A stretch of 64,000 nt of DNA from Pseudomonas palmensis (GCF_017848315.1 NZ_JAFKEC010000013.1:1-64000); one strand, 5' to 3'; positions 45,760-55,004 are shown, counted from the stretch's first letter. Program-made: numbers and translations. The notes: generated by a model not told the origin, from the letters alone.

Positions 45760-46944
45760 TCAATCGCGGGCGTGGTTGATCGCCTGGGTCAACAGCGCCT
45801 CCAGTTGCGCCTGGGTGCTGTCGCGCGGGTTGGTCAGCCGCGCCGGGTCGCCCATGGCCTTGCGTGCCACGGCGCCGACATCGGCCTGGCGGACCCCGAG
45901 CTCGGCCAGCGACCTGGGAATCTCCAGGCGGTCGAGCAAGGCGCACACGGCGTTGTAGAAGGTCTCGAACTCGGCGTCCGGCAAGCCCAGGGCCTGCGCC
46001 ACCGGCATCAGGCGCGGGGTGATCTGCGCCTGGTTGTAGCGCAGCACCACCGGCAGGATGACCGCGTTGGTCAACCCATGGTGGGTGTTGTAGGTGGCGC
46101 CCACCATATGGCTCAGTGCGTGCACCAGCCCCAGGCCCTTGAGAAACGCCACGCCGGCCAGGCACGAGCCGATCAGCATGTTGCCCCGCGCCTCCAGGTC
46201 GTGACCGCGTTCGACGGCGGTGTCGATCGAGCCCCACAGCAGCGTCAATGCCTGCAACGCGGCGCCATCGCTGAGCGGGTTGAAGCTGGGCACGAAGTAG
46301 GCTTCCAGGGCATGGATGATCGCATCGCACCCGGTCCATGCGGTCAGGTTGGCCGGCAGGCTCTGGGTCAGCTCCGGGTCCAGGATCACCGCCGCCGGGC
46401 GCGCCCGTGGGTGCCACACGCAGCCCTTGATGCCGCGCCCGGTGTCAGTGAGCATCGCGGTGCTCTCGGTTTCGGCGCCGGTGCCGGCGGTGGTGGGAAT
46501 CGCGATCACCGGCGCAAAGTCCGCCGCACTGAAACCTGCTGGCACCGGCTTGTCGAAGTCGAAGGCCCACAGCTCGCTGCGCTGCTGACGGGCGACCAGG
46601 GCCACCGCCTTGCCGCCGTCCAGGCCACTGCCGCCCCCCAGCGCGATGATGCCATCGGCGCCCCAGGCCCGATAGGCTGCGGCACCGGCCAGTACCGACT
46701 GGTCGGTGGGGTTGGGCTCGATGCCGCCGTACAGGCCGCAGGCAAGCCCCGCCTCGGTCAGGCTGCGCTGCAGTTCATCCACGAAGGGCAGGCGCAGCGA
46801 GCCCTGGTCGGTGATGATGATCGGTCGGCTGATGTTGAAGTCCCGGCACAGCCTGGCCAGGTGATGACGCGCACCCGGGCCGTACTCGATGGGCAGTGGC
46901 ACGGTCCATTGTTGCGGGTTCAAGGCTGAAAGCGTGTTTTGCAT
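45760..46944 (-). CDS. Iron-containing alcohol dehydrogenase (group III)
   Basis: 394 residues. NAD-binding GGGSGLDGGKA near residue 100. Metal-site region: WTGCDAIIHALEAYF supplies Asp and His, and HALSHMVGATYNTHHGLTNA supplies further His ligands. Oxidises an alcohol to an aldehyde with NAD(P). The gene starts ten bases after the aldehyde dehydrogenase gene with GAGGTC before its ATG, so the pair forms a sequential alcohol-to-acid module. Natural substrate unknown; the PuuP-like and NCS1 transporters nearby hint at an amino alcohol or a nitrogen compound. Confidence 0.87.
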   Translation of the reverse strand: MQNTLSALNPQQWTVPLPIEYGPGARHHLARLCRDFNISRPIIITDQGSLRLPFVDELQRSLTEAGLACGLYGGIEPNPTDQSVLAGAAAYRAWGADGIIALGGGSGLDGGKAVALVARQQRSELWAFDFDKPVPAGFSAADFAPVIAIPTTAGTGAETESTAMLTDTGRGIKGCVWHPRARPAAVILDPELTQSLPANLTAWTGCDAIIHALEAYFVPSFNPLSDGAALQALTLLWGSIDTAVERGHDLEARGNMLIGSCLAGVAFLKGLGLVHALSHMVGATYNTHHGLTNAVILPVVLRYNQAQITPRLMPVAQALGLPDAEFETFYNAVCALLDRLEIPRSLAELGVRQADVGAVARKAMGDPARLTNPRDSTQAQLEALLTQAINHARD

Positions 46945-46954
46945 GGGGTTGACC

Positions 46955-48451
46955 TCAACGGCAGCGCAGAATGGTGGATTTCAATTCGGTGTACTTGCCC
47001 AGCGCATGGGCCGAATTGTCCCGGCCATTGCCGGACTCCTTGAACCCGCCAAACGGGAAGTTCATGTCCACCAGTTCGTCATAGCAGTTGACCCACACCG
47101 TGCCGGCCCTGAGCTGGCGGGTGGCGCGGTGAATGGTCCCAAGGTCGGATGACCACACCGCCGCCGCCAGGCCGAACTCGGTCTGGTTGGCGATGGCGAT
47201 GGCCTCATCGAGGGTGTCGAAGGGAATCACCACCAGCACCGGGCCGAAGATTTCCTCGTTGGCGATACGCGCGGTTGCATCCGGGGCAAGGAAGATCGTC
47301 GGCTCCAGGTAGGCGCCTGCCCCCACCGGCGAGAGCGCCTGGCCGCCCTTGAGCAACTGCGCCTCGTGCCGGCCTGTTTCGATGTAGCGCTGGACGCGCT
47401 CGAACTGCACCGCGTCGATGATCGCACCCGTGACGCTGGCCGGGTCCAGCGGGTGCCCCGGGTAGTAGCTGTCGGTGGCCACGAGCAGTTCGCGCAGCAG
47501 CGGCTCGATCACCGAGCGCTGCACCAGCAGACGCGACCCGGCGCTGCACACCTGGCCCATGTTGGCGAAGATCGCCGCCGCTGCCGATTGCGCGGCCTGG
47601 GTGATATCCGCGCAATCGGCCATGACGATGTTGGCCGACTTGCCGCCCAGCTCCAGCCATACACGCTTGAGATTGGAGGCGGCGGCGTTCTGCGCGATCT
47701 GCCGCCCCACCGCGCCGGAGCCGGTGAAGGCGATACAGTCGACGTCGCCATGCAGGCTCAGCTCGCGCCCCACCGCGCCATCACCGGGGAGCACGTTGAA
47801 TACCCCCGCCGGCACACCCGCTTCCATCGCCAGGGCAGCGATGCGCAAGGCGCTCAACGGGGTTTTCTCCGACGGCTTGAGCAGCACGCTGTTGCCGGCT
47901 GCCAGGGCCGGGGCGAACTTCCAGGCGGCCATCAGCAGCGGGTAGTTCCAGGGCACCACCGCCGCCACCACGCCCAGCGGCTGCTGGGTCACGGTGCCGA
48001 AGAACTGCGGGTCGGTGGCCGGCACCTCGCCGTGCACCTTGTCGATCAGTTCGGCAAACCAGCGCAGGCAGTAGATCGTGCCCGGCAGGTCGGCACCAAT
48101 GGTATCGGCAATCGGCTTGCCGCTGTCCAGGGTCTCCAGCAGCGCCAGCTCGTCGGTATGCGCCTCGAGCAGTGCGGCCCACCTCAGCAGCACCGCCTTG
48201 CGCTCGCGGGCCGCCAGCTCGCTCCACACGCCGGCCTCGAAGCTGCGCCGCGCAGCAGCCACGGCCAGGTCCACATCGGCCTTCGCGCACTGGGCCACCG
48301 CCGCGAGCACGGCGTCGTCAACCGGGCTGCGGGTGCAGAAGGTCGCCCCGTCTTGCGCGTCCACATAGCGCCCGTCGATGAATGCCCTGCCCTCCAGCGG
48401 CAACGTTGCTGCCTTGTCGAGCCAATAGGCCCTGTCTTTGAGTCGTGTCAC
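46955..48451 (-). CDS. NAD-dependent aldehyde dehydrogenase, PuuC-like
   Basis: 498 residues. Standard ALDH features: VVPWNYPLLMAAWKFAPALAAGN, FTGSGAVGRQIA, LELGGKSANIV with the general-base Glu, GQVCSAGSR with the catalytic Cys near residue 300, and EEIFGPVLVV. Overall closest by eye to gamma-glutamyl-gamma-aminobutyraldehyde or betaine-aldehyde type enzymes. GTG start with only a weak GGGG upstream. It is first gene of the dehydrogenase operon and is preceded by two palindromes that may be operators. Confidence 0.86.
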   Translation of the reverse strand: MTRLKDRAYWLDKAATLPLEGRAFIDGRYVDAQDGATFCTRSPVDDAVLAAVAQCAKADVDLAVAAARRSFEAGVWSELAARERKAVLLRWAALLEAHTDELALLETLDSGKPIADTIGADLPGTIYCLRWFAELIDKVHGEVPATDPQFFGTVTQQPLGVVAAVVPWNYPLLMAAWKFAPALAAGNSVLLKPSEKTPLSALRIAALAMEAGVPAGVFNVLPGDGAVGRELSLHGDVDCIAFTGSGAVGRQIAQNAAASNLKRVWLELGGKSANIVMADCADITQAAQSAAAAIFANMGQVCSAGSRLLVQRSVIEPLLRELLVATDSYYPGHPLDPASVTGAIIDAVQFERVQRYIETGRHEAQLLKGGQALSPVGAGAYLEPTIFLAPDATARIANEEIFGPVLVVIPFDTLDEAIAIANQTEFGLAAAVWSSDLGTIHRATRQLRAGTVWVNCYDELVDMNFPFGGFKESGNGRDNSAHALGKYTELKSTILRCR

Positions 48452-48501
48452 TGCAATACCCCGTCTTGTTCTTGTCAGGCTGGGGCAATCCTAGGCGATA
48501 C

Positions 48502-48549
48502 TGAAAATATCTTCAATAACGATCAAGGCCGTTACTGAATTTATTTTCA
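48502..48549. promoter_or_regulatory. Tandem TGAA-N6-TTCA palindromes, candidate operator
   Basis: TGAAAATATCTTCA at 48502-48515 and TGAATTTATTTTCA at 48536-48549 are similar imperfect palindromes, 34 bases apart (about three helical turns). They lie in the AT-rich gap before the aldehyde dehydrogenase gene. The spacing suits a cooperative dimer-binding regulator. The TetR protein at the operon end is one candidate; a distant regulator is equally possible. Confidence 0.5.
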
Positions 48550-48555
48550 ATAAAA

Positions 48556-48577
48556 AATGCCCGCATGAGCGGGCATT
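48556..48577 (-). terminator. Intrinsic terminator of the PuuP-like permease gene
   Basis: A nine-base stem (GCGGGCATT arms, tetraloop) followed on the minus strand by six T. Separates the permease transcript from the dehydrogenase operon. Confidence 0.85.
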
Positions 48578-48609
48578 GTTCCAGGCGATGCATGGGCAGC
48601 AGCGTGCAG

Positions 48610-49977
48610 TCAGTCAGTCCAGGTCAGCGAGGGCGCCCCCCGCCGGCGCATCACCCAGGCAATCAGCAGGCCGCCGAGCATCCAGGCGGCGCCCAGCACC
48701 TTGGCGTGCACGTTGGTGCTCCACAGCGCATAGCTCAACAGCAGCACGCCCAGCACCGGGGACACCCCATGGCTGAACAGCTGCGCCTGGCCGATCTTCC
48801 TGAAGTAGATCATCACCGACACGTGCAACAGGATGTAGGCGGTCAGCGCGCCGAACGTGACCAGGGTCACCATCACATCCAGATAGCCGGCCCCGGCGAA
48901 CGCCACCACGAACGAAACCAGCGCAACCGTGACGATGGCGTTGGCAGGCACGTTGGTGCGGGCACTGATACGGCTCAGGTACGCGGGCAGGCGCTTGTCC
49001 CGCGACATGCTGAACAGCACCCGCGCCGTGGTCGCCTGGGACACCAGGGTGTTGGCCATCAGCGCGATGATGCCGCTGGTCAGGGTGATCACCGGCAGAA
49101 ACCAGGCCCCGACGATCTCGGCACTGAGGGTATAGAACGCGGTGTCGGCAGCGGCGCCCTGGTACACCGTGCCCAGCGGCACGAACACTGCCGCCAGGTA
49201 CACCTGCCCCACGAACAGCACCGTGACCAGCATCAGCAGCATCATCGTGGCTCTGGAGACCGTCTCCCCGCCCCCCTTGGCCTCTTCGTTCAGGGTCGAC
49301 ACCGCGTCGAATCCGATGTAGCTGAGAGCTGCAATCGGTACGGCGGCGAACACCATGGCCATGGAGAAGTCGGAGCGGTTGTAGAACGGCGCGATGAAGT
49401 GCTCCAGGGTCGGCTTGAGTTCGATGATGCGAGAGGTGGCAAAGGCGGCGAACAGAAACAGCACCACCAGTTGGATCAGCAGCAGCACCTTGCTCAACCT
49501 GGCATTCATCTCGATGCCCATCAGGTTGACCGCCGTGGGCACCGCTACGAAGGTGACCAGCCACACCGTGGTCGGCACCTGCGGGAACTGCGCCGACAGC
49601 GCCGCCGCCCCCAGCACCGCCAGCAGTGCCGGCAGCAGCAGGTAATCGAGCAGAATCGCCCAGCCGGCCACGAAGCCCAGGCTGCTGTTGGTGCCGTGGG
49701 TGACATAGGAATAGACCGAGCCGGCCAGGGGGATCTTCCTGGCCATCTGGCTGTAGCTGATGGCGCTGAAGATCATCGCGACGGCGGCCACCAGGTACAC
49801 CAGCGCCACCATGCCGGCGGAGGTGTTGTAGATAAGCCCGAACACGCTGACCGGGGCGATGGGCACGAAATACAGCAGGCCGTAGGCGAGCACATCGGAA
49901 AAGCTCAGTACCCGTTTGAGCCCTGCCTGCTCCGGGTCTTGTGTACTGGGGGTGTCTGACGCATTGGCAATCGACAT
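48610..49977 (-). CDS. APC-family amino acid/amine permease, PuuP-like
   Basis: 455 residues, about twelve membrane helices, opening with LKRVLSFSDVLAYGLLYFVPIAPVSVFG and GWAILLDYLLLPALL as in the putrescine importer PuuP and related APC carriers. It probably imports an amine or amino acid by proton symport. The ATG at 49977 has GGAG seven bases upstream, so twelve upstream codons are excluded. Its position between a peptidase-like hydrolase and a PuuC-like dehydrogenase fits uptake of a peptide- or amine-derived nitrogen source. Confidence 0.85.
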   Translation of the reverse strand: MSIANASDTPSTQDPEQAGLKRVLSFSDVLAYGLLYFVPIAPVSVFGLIYNTSAGMVALVYLVAAVAMIFSAISYSQMARKIPLAGSVYSYVTHGTNSSLGFVAGWAILLDYLLLPALLAVLGAAALSAQFPQVPTTVWLVTFVAVPTAVNLMGIEMNARLSKVLLLIQLVVLFLFAAFATSRIIELKPTLEHFIAPFYNRSDFSMAMVFAAVPIAALSYIGFDAVSTLNEEAKGGGETVSRATMMLLMLVTVLFVGQVYLAAVFVPLGTVYQGAAADTAFYTLSAEIVGAWFLPVITLTSGIIALMANTLVSQATTARVLFSMSRDKRLPAYLSRISARTNVPANAIVTVALVSFVVAFAGAGYLDVMVTLVTFGALTAYILLHVSVMIYFRKIGQAQLFSHGVSPVLGVLLLSYALWSTNVHAKVLGAAWMLGGLLIAWVMRRRGAPSLTWTD

Positions 49978-50246
49978 GGGCAATCTCCGAAGCAATAGAT
50001 CGTCGAGGCGCAACCCCCTGCTTCGCCAGGGGCCTGGGTCGACTTGTTTTTTATAGTTTTATCCATGACTTCAAGGGTCGGTACAGCGCGCGCGGGGCTG
50101 CGTGCGCTGTACCGGGGCTGCTTCCTGCAAGGGGCAAGTATCAAAGTGGGCCACCAGGCGAACAAGCGACCATTGCGCATGCAATCAGTCGTCGGCGGAA
50201 TGATCCCCAGCGGTGCCGCCATGGCTGTGCATCGACCCGACGGCAT

Positions 50247-51146
50247 TCAGGTGCGCGGGGTCGCCTTGGCAATGAAGGCGCGCAGGTGCCTGAAGAAGGG
50301 TTCGGGGTTTTCGATATGCGGCATGTGGGAGGCCTCGGGTATGCAGCAGAACTCGGCGCCCCTGACCATCGCCGCGAAGGCCCGGCCCGATTCGGGGGTG
50401 CCTTCGTCGTGGGCCCCGCACATGAACAGCGTGGGCACCTCGATCGACGCCAGCTTCGGGGTCAGGTCCAGGTCCGCCAGTGTGCCGGTGCCGAAGAACT
50501 CGGTGGGGCCCCACATGTAGCCGTACAGTTCGGTCGCGCAATTGTCCATCGTGTCGACCACGATCTGCGGCCAGGGCTGCACGCGGCACAGGTGACGCAC
50601 ATAGAACGCGTTGACCGCCTCCAGGTACTCGGGGCTGGTGAAGTCGCGCTGCGCCTCGCACCGGCGCATCACCGCCTGCAGGTGGTCGGGCAACTGCGCC
50701 TTCAATCGCTCGCAGTCCGCCATCCAGCGCTTGGCATCGACCAACGGCCCCGACAGCGCCAGCGAGCACAGCCCGGCCGGCTGCCGGGCCGCATAGTTGA
50801 TGGCGATGCTGCAGCCCCACGAGCTGGCAAACAGATGCACCTGGCCCAGGCCCAGGTGCTCGCGAACGGCATCTATCTCGTCGGTAAAACGCTCCAGCGT
50901 CCAGTTGCGTGTGTCGCCCACCCGCTGCGAGCGTCCGCAATCGAGCTGGTCGTACAGCACCACGCTGCGGTCAGGCACCAGTTCGAGCAGCGGCAGCAGG
51001 TAGTCATGGGAGTTGCCGGGGCCGCCATGCAGCACGATCAGCGGCACGGCACCGCTGTTGGCCGAGCGGTTGAGCCGGTACCAGACCTTCCCACCCGGTA
51101 CATCGATATGGCCGCTTTCATCTGGCACAGCAGCGTAGTCACTCAC
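50247..51146 (-). CDS. Proline iminopeptidase-like alpha/beta hydrolase
   Basis: 299 residues. Oxyanion-hole HGGPG at about 40-44, nucleophile Ser109 in ASSWG, catalytic Asp probably in CGAHDEGTP and His in EASHMPHIE. Prolyl aminopeptidases normally have GGSWG; here the first Gly is Ala, which is unusual but tolerable. Could also be a tripeptidyl or other small-amide hydrolase. The GTG at 51146 has GGAGG five bases upstream, so I prefer it over the TTG four codons earlier. It precedes the PuuP-like permease gene by 269 bases. Confidence 0.82.
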   Translation of the reverse strand: MSDYAAVPDESGHIDVPGGKVWYRLNRSANSGAVPLIVLHGGPGNSHDYLLPLLELVPDRSVVLYDQLDCGRSQRVGDTRNWTLERFTDEIDAVREHLGLGQVHLFASSWGCSIAINYAARQPAGLCSLALSGPLVDAKRWMADCERLKAQLPDHLQAVMRRCEAQRDFTSPEYLEAVNAFYVRHLCRVQPWPQIVVDTMDNCATELYGYMWGPTEFFGTGTLADLDLTPKLASIEVPTLFMCGAHDEGTPESGRAFAAMVRGAEFCCIPEASHMPHIENPEPFFRHLRAFIAKATPRT

Positions 51147-51334
51147 GAGCACCTCCAACCTTGTGATTTTTATTCTGTTGGCGCACGCCCCCGAACCCGC
51201 AAGCCCGGTACTGACGCGGGAACAGGCGGTCGTCGCCCTGCTCGAGTCTTAGGGCACGAAGGGGCTGGCACAAGCGAAAAAAAATGGGCTGGTCCTGAAT
51301 TATTTTCCTGACCTGCCGTGGCGCTGCGGCACGC

Positions 51335-52444
51335 TCAGGGCGGCGGCGCGAACAGCACGGGCCGCGCTGCATCGGCGCCCAGTACACAGGCCACGTCATG
51401 CGCGCAACCTGGCACGATGACCATGCGCCTGGGCGTGCGCGGCTTGAGCACGGCCTGTTCATAGGCGGCATACGCCAGCCCTCGCTGCAATCGGAAAGGC
51501 CCCTGCAACATGGCCGCGCAGGATTTGTCGAGAATCGGATAGAACGTGCCCTTGTCGGCACTGCTGTCGAGGGCACCTTCCAGGTAATCGACCTGGGCCG
51601 CCGCATAGTGTGCGCGGGCCTGTGCGCCGGTACGCGGCAGATAGCCAGGCAGCGACTGGGTGCCGTACTTCCAGTGGTCATAGGCACAGGCCGGAGACGT
51701 CGCCGGCACGTCGAAGCGCCAGGTGCAGCCCCCCGTACCACAGGCCTCCCACGGCACCGTTCGCTCGCCCCGCAGGGGCACGGGGCGAACCGGGTCGAAG
51801 TACAGCCAGCTGCCCGGGTCGGCGATCACATAGCGCAGCGCCACACCCGCCGGCGGGTCGGCGGCAAAACCGATGCTGTGCTGGAGCATCTGCGCACCGG
51901 CCGAAAACCCCACCAGGGTCACACTGCGCAGGCTCGGCCACTGCCGGGCCAGTTCGCCCAGCAAGGCGTCCAGTGCCGCAAAGGCGCCAAGCGGATGGCC
52001 GCCCAGCGAGGGAGCCCCCGCCAGCCAGCCGGCACAGCTCCACAGCGCGTCGCCCGGTTGAGCGCCGGGCGTGTCCGGCATGCTGCAACGCCCGGCCTGC
52101 GCCGGCGCCACCTGATACAGCGGCGCCACCACCAGGGTACGCGGCAACCGGCCCGCAGCACGTGCCGCCTGCAAGCCGGCCTCGAAGCTGCGCCCGACAT
52201 CGCGCGGATGCCCGTGCAGTATCAGCAGTGCCGTCTGCGGGCCGTGGGGGTCGCCGGGCCTTGGCACGCGCGATGCGTAGTAATGCATCTGGCCTGCACC
52301 TGCCGGCAACGCGAAGCTGTGCAGGCACTGCGGGCCGGCCTGGCGCCCGCAGTGGCCGCGCTCGGCGGCGAGCGCGCCACTGGCCGTCAGCCACAGCACT
52401 GTCAACCACATAACGCTGCGCCAGAGGCGCCTTGGCGTGTGCAT
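51335..52444 (-). CDS. Secreted alpha/beta hydrolase
   Basis: 369 residues. A Sec signal peptide ends near residue 26 (SGALA-AE). The mature part has LLILHGHPRDVG, nucleophile elbow GFSAG at 179-183 (Ser181), and a late GCAHD that probably provides His. Several cysteines suggest periplasmic or extracellular disulfides. Substrate unknown; an esterase or lipase is likely. GGAGG five bases before the ATG at 52444. It starts 25 bases after the diguanylate cyclase gene on the same strand, so expression may follow that gene. Confidence 0.75.
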   Translation of the reverse strand: MHTPRRLWRSVMWLTVLWLTASGALAAERGHCGRQAGPQCLHSFALPAGAGQMHYYASRVPRPGDPHGPQTALLILHGHPRDVGRSFEAGLQAARAAGRLPRTLVVAPLYQVAPAQAGRCSMPDTPGAQPGDALWSCAGWLAGAPSLGGHPLGAFAALDALLGELARQWPSLRSVTLVGFSAGAQMLQHSIGFAADPPAGVALRYVIADPGSWLYFDPVRPVPLRGERTVPWEACGTGGCTWRFDVPATSPACAYDHWKYGTQSLPGYLPRTGAQARAHYAAAQVDYLEGALDSSADKGTFYPILDKSCAAMLQGPFRLQRGLAYAAYEQAVLKPRTPRRMVIVPGCAHDVACVLGADAARPVLFAPPP

Positions 52445-52469
52445 CGTCGCCTCCATCAGGCTTGGCCTG

Positions 52470-53855
52470 TCACTCCGGCGAGGTCAGCTCCCCGTACGCC
52501 ACCACCCGGTTCCGGCCGCCCTGCTTGGCCTGGTACATGGCCTGGTCGGCCTGTCGCAGCAGGTGCTGGTAGTCGGGGTGGCCGTTGTAGGTGGCCATGC
52601 CGATGCTCACGGTGACCTGGTGCCTGCGGCCTTCGGTCAGTTGCAGCTTTTCCGCTTCGACCTTGCGCCGCAACTTCTGCGCCACCTTCATGGCGTTGGC
52701 GCTGTCGATGTCCACCAGGATCATCAGGAACTCCTCGCCCCCCATGCGGAACACGTAGTCCCCCGCGCGGCTGTGGCTGCTGAGGATCTCGGCGATCTGC
52801 TGCAGAATCGCGTCGCCGGCTTCGTGACCGAAGTTGTCGTTGATCGACTTGAAGTTGTCGATATCCACCGAGAACACCGAAAACGTCTGCCCGGTCTTCT
52901 GCGCGATGGCGATCTCGTTGCCGATCACCACCGGCAGGAACTTGCGGTTGAGCATGCGTGTGAGCACGTCGCGGCCGCTTTCCAGCTCGTTGGCGGTGTT
53001 GAACAGGTTGTCGAGGTTGAACATCAGGCTCTTGGTCTGGTCGCGAATGTCGCGCAGCAGGCGCATGCGCGTCTCCTGCTCGTGCATCGAGGCAAGAAAC
53101 ATGGGCAGCAACACGTCATCCATGTGACGGATGATCTTCAGGATCTGATCGCTTTCGCTGGTGTTCTGGAAGGCGTAGGCGCCCTTGTGACGGAACCACA
53201 GGCCGAAATCAGAGGCCGCGAGCCTGGGCAGGTTCACGCCGTTGGAGCCCATGGCCAGGTCGAACATCAGGCTGTTTTCCCAGTCCAGCAAGGCGCCACG
53301 CTGACGCTCGCGCTCGGTGCTGATGTTCTGCAGCACCGAGAACAGCCGGTAGCCTTCCTCGTTGCGCGAGTTGCGGTCATGGGACCGCGAATAGGCGTGG
53401 CTCATGATTTCCATGGCCAGGTCCATGGTTTCGCTGGCCAGGCGCAATGCCTGCGCCTCGCTGGCCCACTGCTGTTCGAGAATCAGCTGGAACAGCAACT
53501 TCTTCAGGTGCCGCGCACCACTGAGCACCAGGTGCAGCGGCACGTCGATGCGCGCATGCACTTCCCCCACCTGCTTTTGCAGGGCAACCAGCGGCATGCA
53601 GTCATCGGTGGGCGACACCGAATAGACCCGCACCAGCCAGGCCTGCATCGAACTGCCCAGGCGGCTCTTGACCTCGTCGTGGGACAGGATCAGCGAAGCA
53701 TTGGGGTCGGCCAGCATGTGTTCATAGAACCGCGCGGCCAGCATGACCTTGTTGCGCTCGACAAGGCCCTGCAACGATTGGGTCAGCGTGCATGGGTACT
53801 GGGAAACCATGCTGTGCCATTCTTTGGCTTGTACTTCCGGGGAAACGCTTGGCAT
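52470..53855 (-). CDS. dosC: Globin-coupled sensor diguanylate cyclase (DosC-like)
   Basis: 461 residues, the size of DosC/YddV. The N-terminal globin domain has ARFYEHML with distal Tyr44 and VGEVHARIDVP with proximal heme ligand His100. A middle helical domain follows, then a C-terminal GGDEF domain: DIDNFKSINDNFGHEAGDA and active-site GGEEF at 372-376, with an intact product-inhibition site RAGD (363-366). It should make cyclic di-GMP from GTP in response to oxygen bound to heme, linking oxygen to biofilm behaviour. The gene precedes the secreted hydrolase gene by 25 bases. Confidence 0.85.
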   Translation of the reverse strand: MPSVSPEVQAKEWHSMVSQYPCTLTQSLQGLVERNKVMLAARFYEHMLADPNASLILSHDEVKSRLGSSMQAWLVRVYSVSPTDDCMPLVALQKQVGEVHARIDVPLHLVLSGARHLKKLLFQLILEQQWASEAQALRLASETMDLAMEIMSHAYSRSHDRNSRNEEGYRLFSVLQNISTERERQRGALLDWENSLMFDLAMGSNGVNLPRLAASDFGLWFRHKGAYAFQNTSESDQILKIIRHMDDVLLPMFLASMHEQETRMRLLRDIRDQTKSLMFNLDNLFNTANELESGRDVLTRMLNRKFLPVVIGNEIAIAQKTGQTFSVFSVDIDNFKSINDNFGHEAGDAILQQIAEILSSHSRAGDYVFRMGGEEFLMILVDIDSANAMKVAQKLRRKVEAEKLQLTEGRRHQVTVSIGMATYNGHPDYQHLLRQADQAMYQAKQGGRNRVVAYGELTSPE

Positions 53856-54069
53856 GTGTGGCCTATTTTCAATTCAGCAAGAAGCCTGATGCCTACACGA
53901 ATCACAAGAGGCTTCGGCACTGGACGAACCAACCGGGTTCGCCCGCCGGGTATTCTATTGCACGCTGCGCGGGAAGTCTTTGAACGCGAGCGCTGCGTAC
54001 CCGGCTCAATACTTGCGCGGCCCTGCCGATAGCCTGCGCAAGGCATTTTTTCAGAGGAAGCAAGCGTCG

Positions 54070-54996
54070 ATGAACCATAAAGGCATGGCCTTGGCCAGCA
54101 AATACTGTCAGGGCCGCGGCCTGGAGATCGGTGCCGCCGCGCATAATGCGTTCTACCTGCCGGACTGCATCAACCTGGCCCCCTGCGATGGCGAGGCATT
54201 CCTGTACCCGCAGGACCTGGAAGACTACACGCACTACAAGCAGGAACAGGCCAACTACCACGTCGAGCCCGCCAGGGTCGACGCGCTGGGCGACTTCCTG
54301 GATATCCCCTTTGCCGACCAGACCTTCGACTACCTGATCACTTCCCACGTCATCGAGCATGTGCCCAACCTGCTGGCGGCCTACGTGGAGTCATCCCGGG
54401 TGGTGAAGGACGGTGGCGTGTTCTTCTGCATCTTCCCCAACCGCAACGCCGAGCCCACCGACCGCATCCGCGCGCTGACCACCCTGGAACAGATGATCGA
54501 CGCCTACGAAAAGCGCGTCGACATGAGCACGATCGACGCGCACCTGTGGCGTGGCCATCACCTGGTGTTCTCCCTGCAGAGCATGCTGCGGGCCGTCAAC
54601 CTGATCAACAACGTCGGGCTGGGGCACTGGCTGGTCGAAAGCGTCGAGCAGACCGACTCCAAGGTCGGCAACGGCCATACGGTTGTACTGCGCAAGCAGG
54701 TCGGCCTGGCGAACCTGATGATCAAGGATGGCGCCCAGTTGAATCACGAGATCGGCACGCGCCTGCGGGCCCAGGACCTGACCGGCGCCCTGCACCTGGT
54801 GAAGGTGGCGCTGTCGTTCGACTTCTTCAACGCCTATCACCTGTACCTGGCCTTTGCCCTCAGCTGCCAACTGGACAACGCTCGCGAGGGGCTGGAGTTC
54901 CTGCGTCAGGCACTGATCATCGACCCGGAAAACGAAGAGTACCGCCAGCTGTTCGTGCAGTTCACCGGCGGCCCGTTCATCAACCCTGTGCCCTGA
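54070..54996 (+). CDS. Class I SAM methyltransferase with TPR-like C-terminus
   Basis: 308 residues. SAM-binding motif I appears as GLEIGAAAHN near residue 18, and the post-motif IPFADQTFDYLITSHVIEHVPN is typical of type 11 methyltransferases. The C-terminal about 80 residues form a TPR-like pair (LRAQDLTGALHLVKVALSFD, NAREGLEFLRQALIIDPEN). Such proteins often modify cell-surface sugars, but no glycan genes are adjacent. AGAGGAAG about ten bases before the ATG supports this start over an upstream frame. Confidence 0.78.
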   Translation: MNHKGMALASKYCQGRGLEIGAAAHNAFYLPDCINLAPCDGEAFLYPQDLEDYTHYKQEQANYHVEPARVDALGDFLDIPFADQTFDYLITSHVIEHVPNLLAAYVESSRVVKDGGVFFCIFPNRNAEPTDRIRALTTLEQMIDAYEKRVDMSTIDAHLWRGHHLVFSLQSMLRAVNLINNVGLGHWLVESVEQTDSKVGNGHTVVLRKQVGLANLMIKDGAQLNHEIGTRLRAQDLTGALHLVKVALSFDFFNAYHLYLAFALSCQLDNAREGLEFLRQALIIDPENEEYRQLFVQFTGGPFINPVP

Positions 54997-55004
54997 CCCC
55001 GTCG

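Noticed and set aside
43987..46929. 980-codon open frame on the plus strand
   Set aside because: Antisense to the NCS1 permease and alcohol dehydrogenase genes; His/Gln/Gly-rich product without fold.
48565..49959. 464-codon open frame on the plus strand
   Set aside because: Antisense to the PuuP-like permease; extremely rich in His, Gln and Arg, typical of shadow translation.
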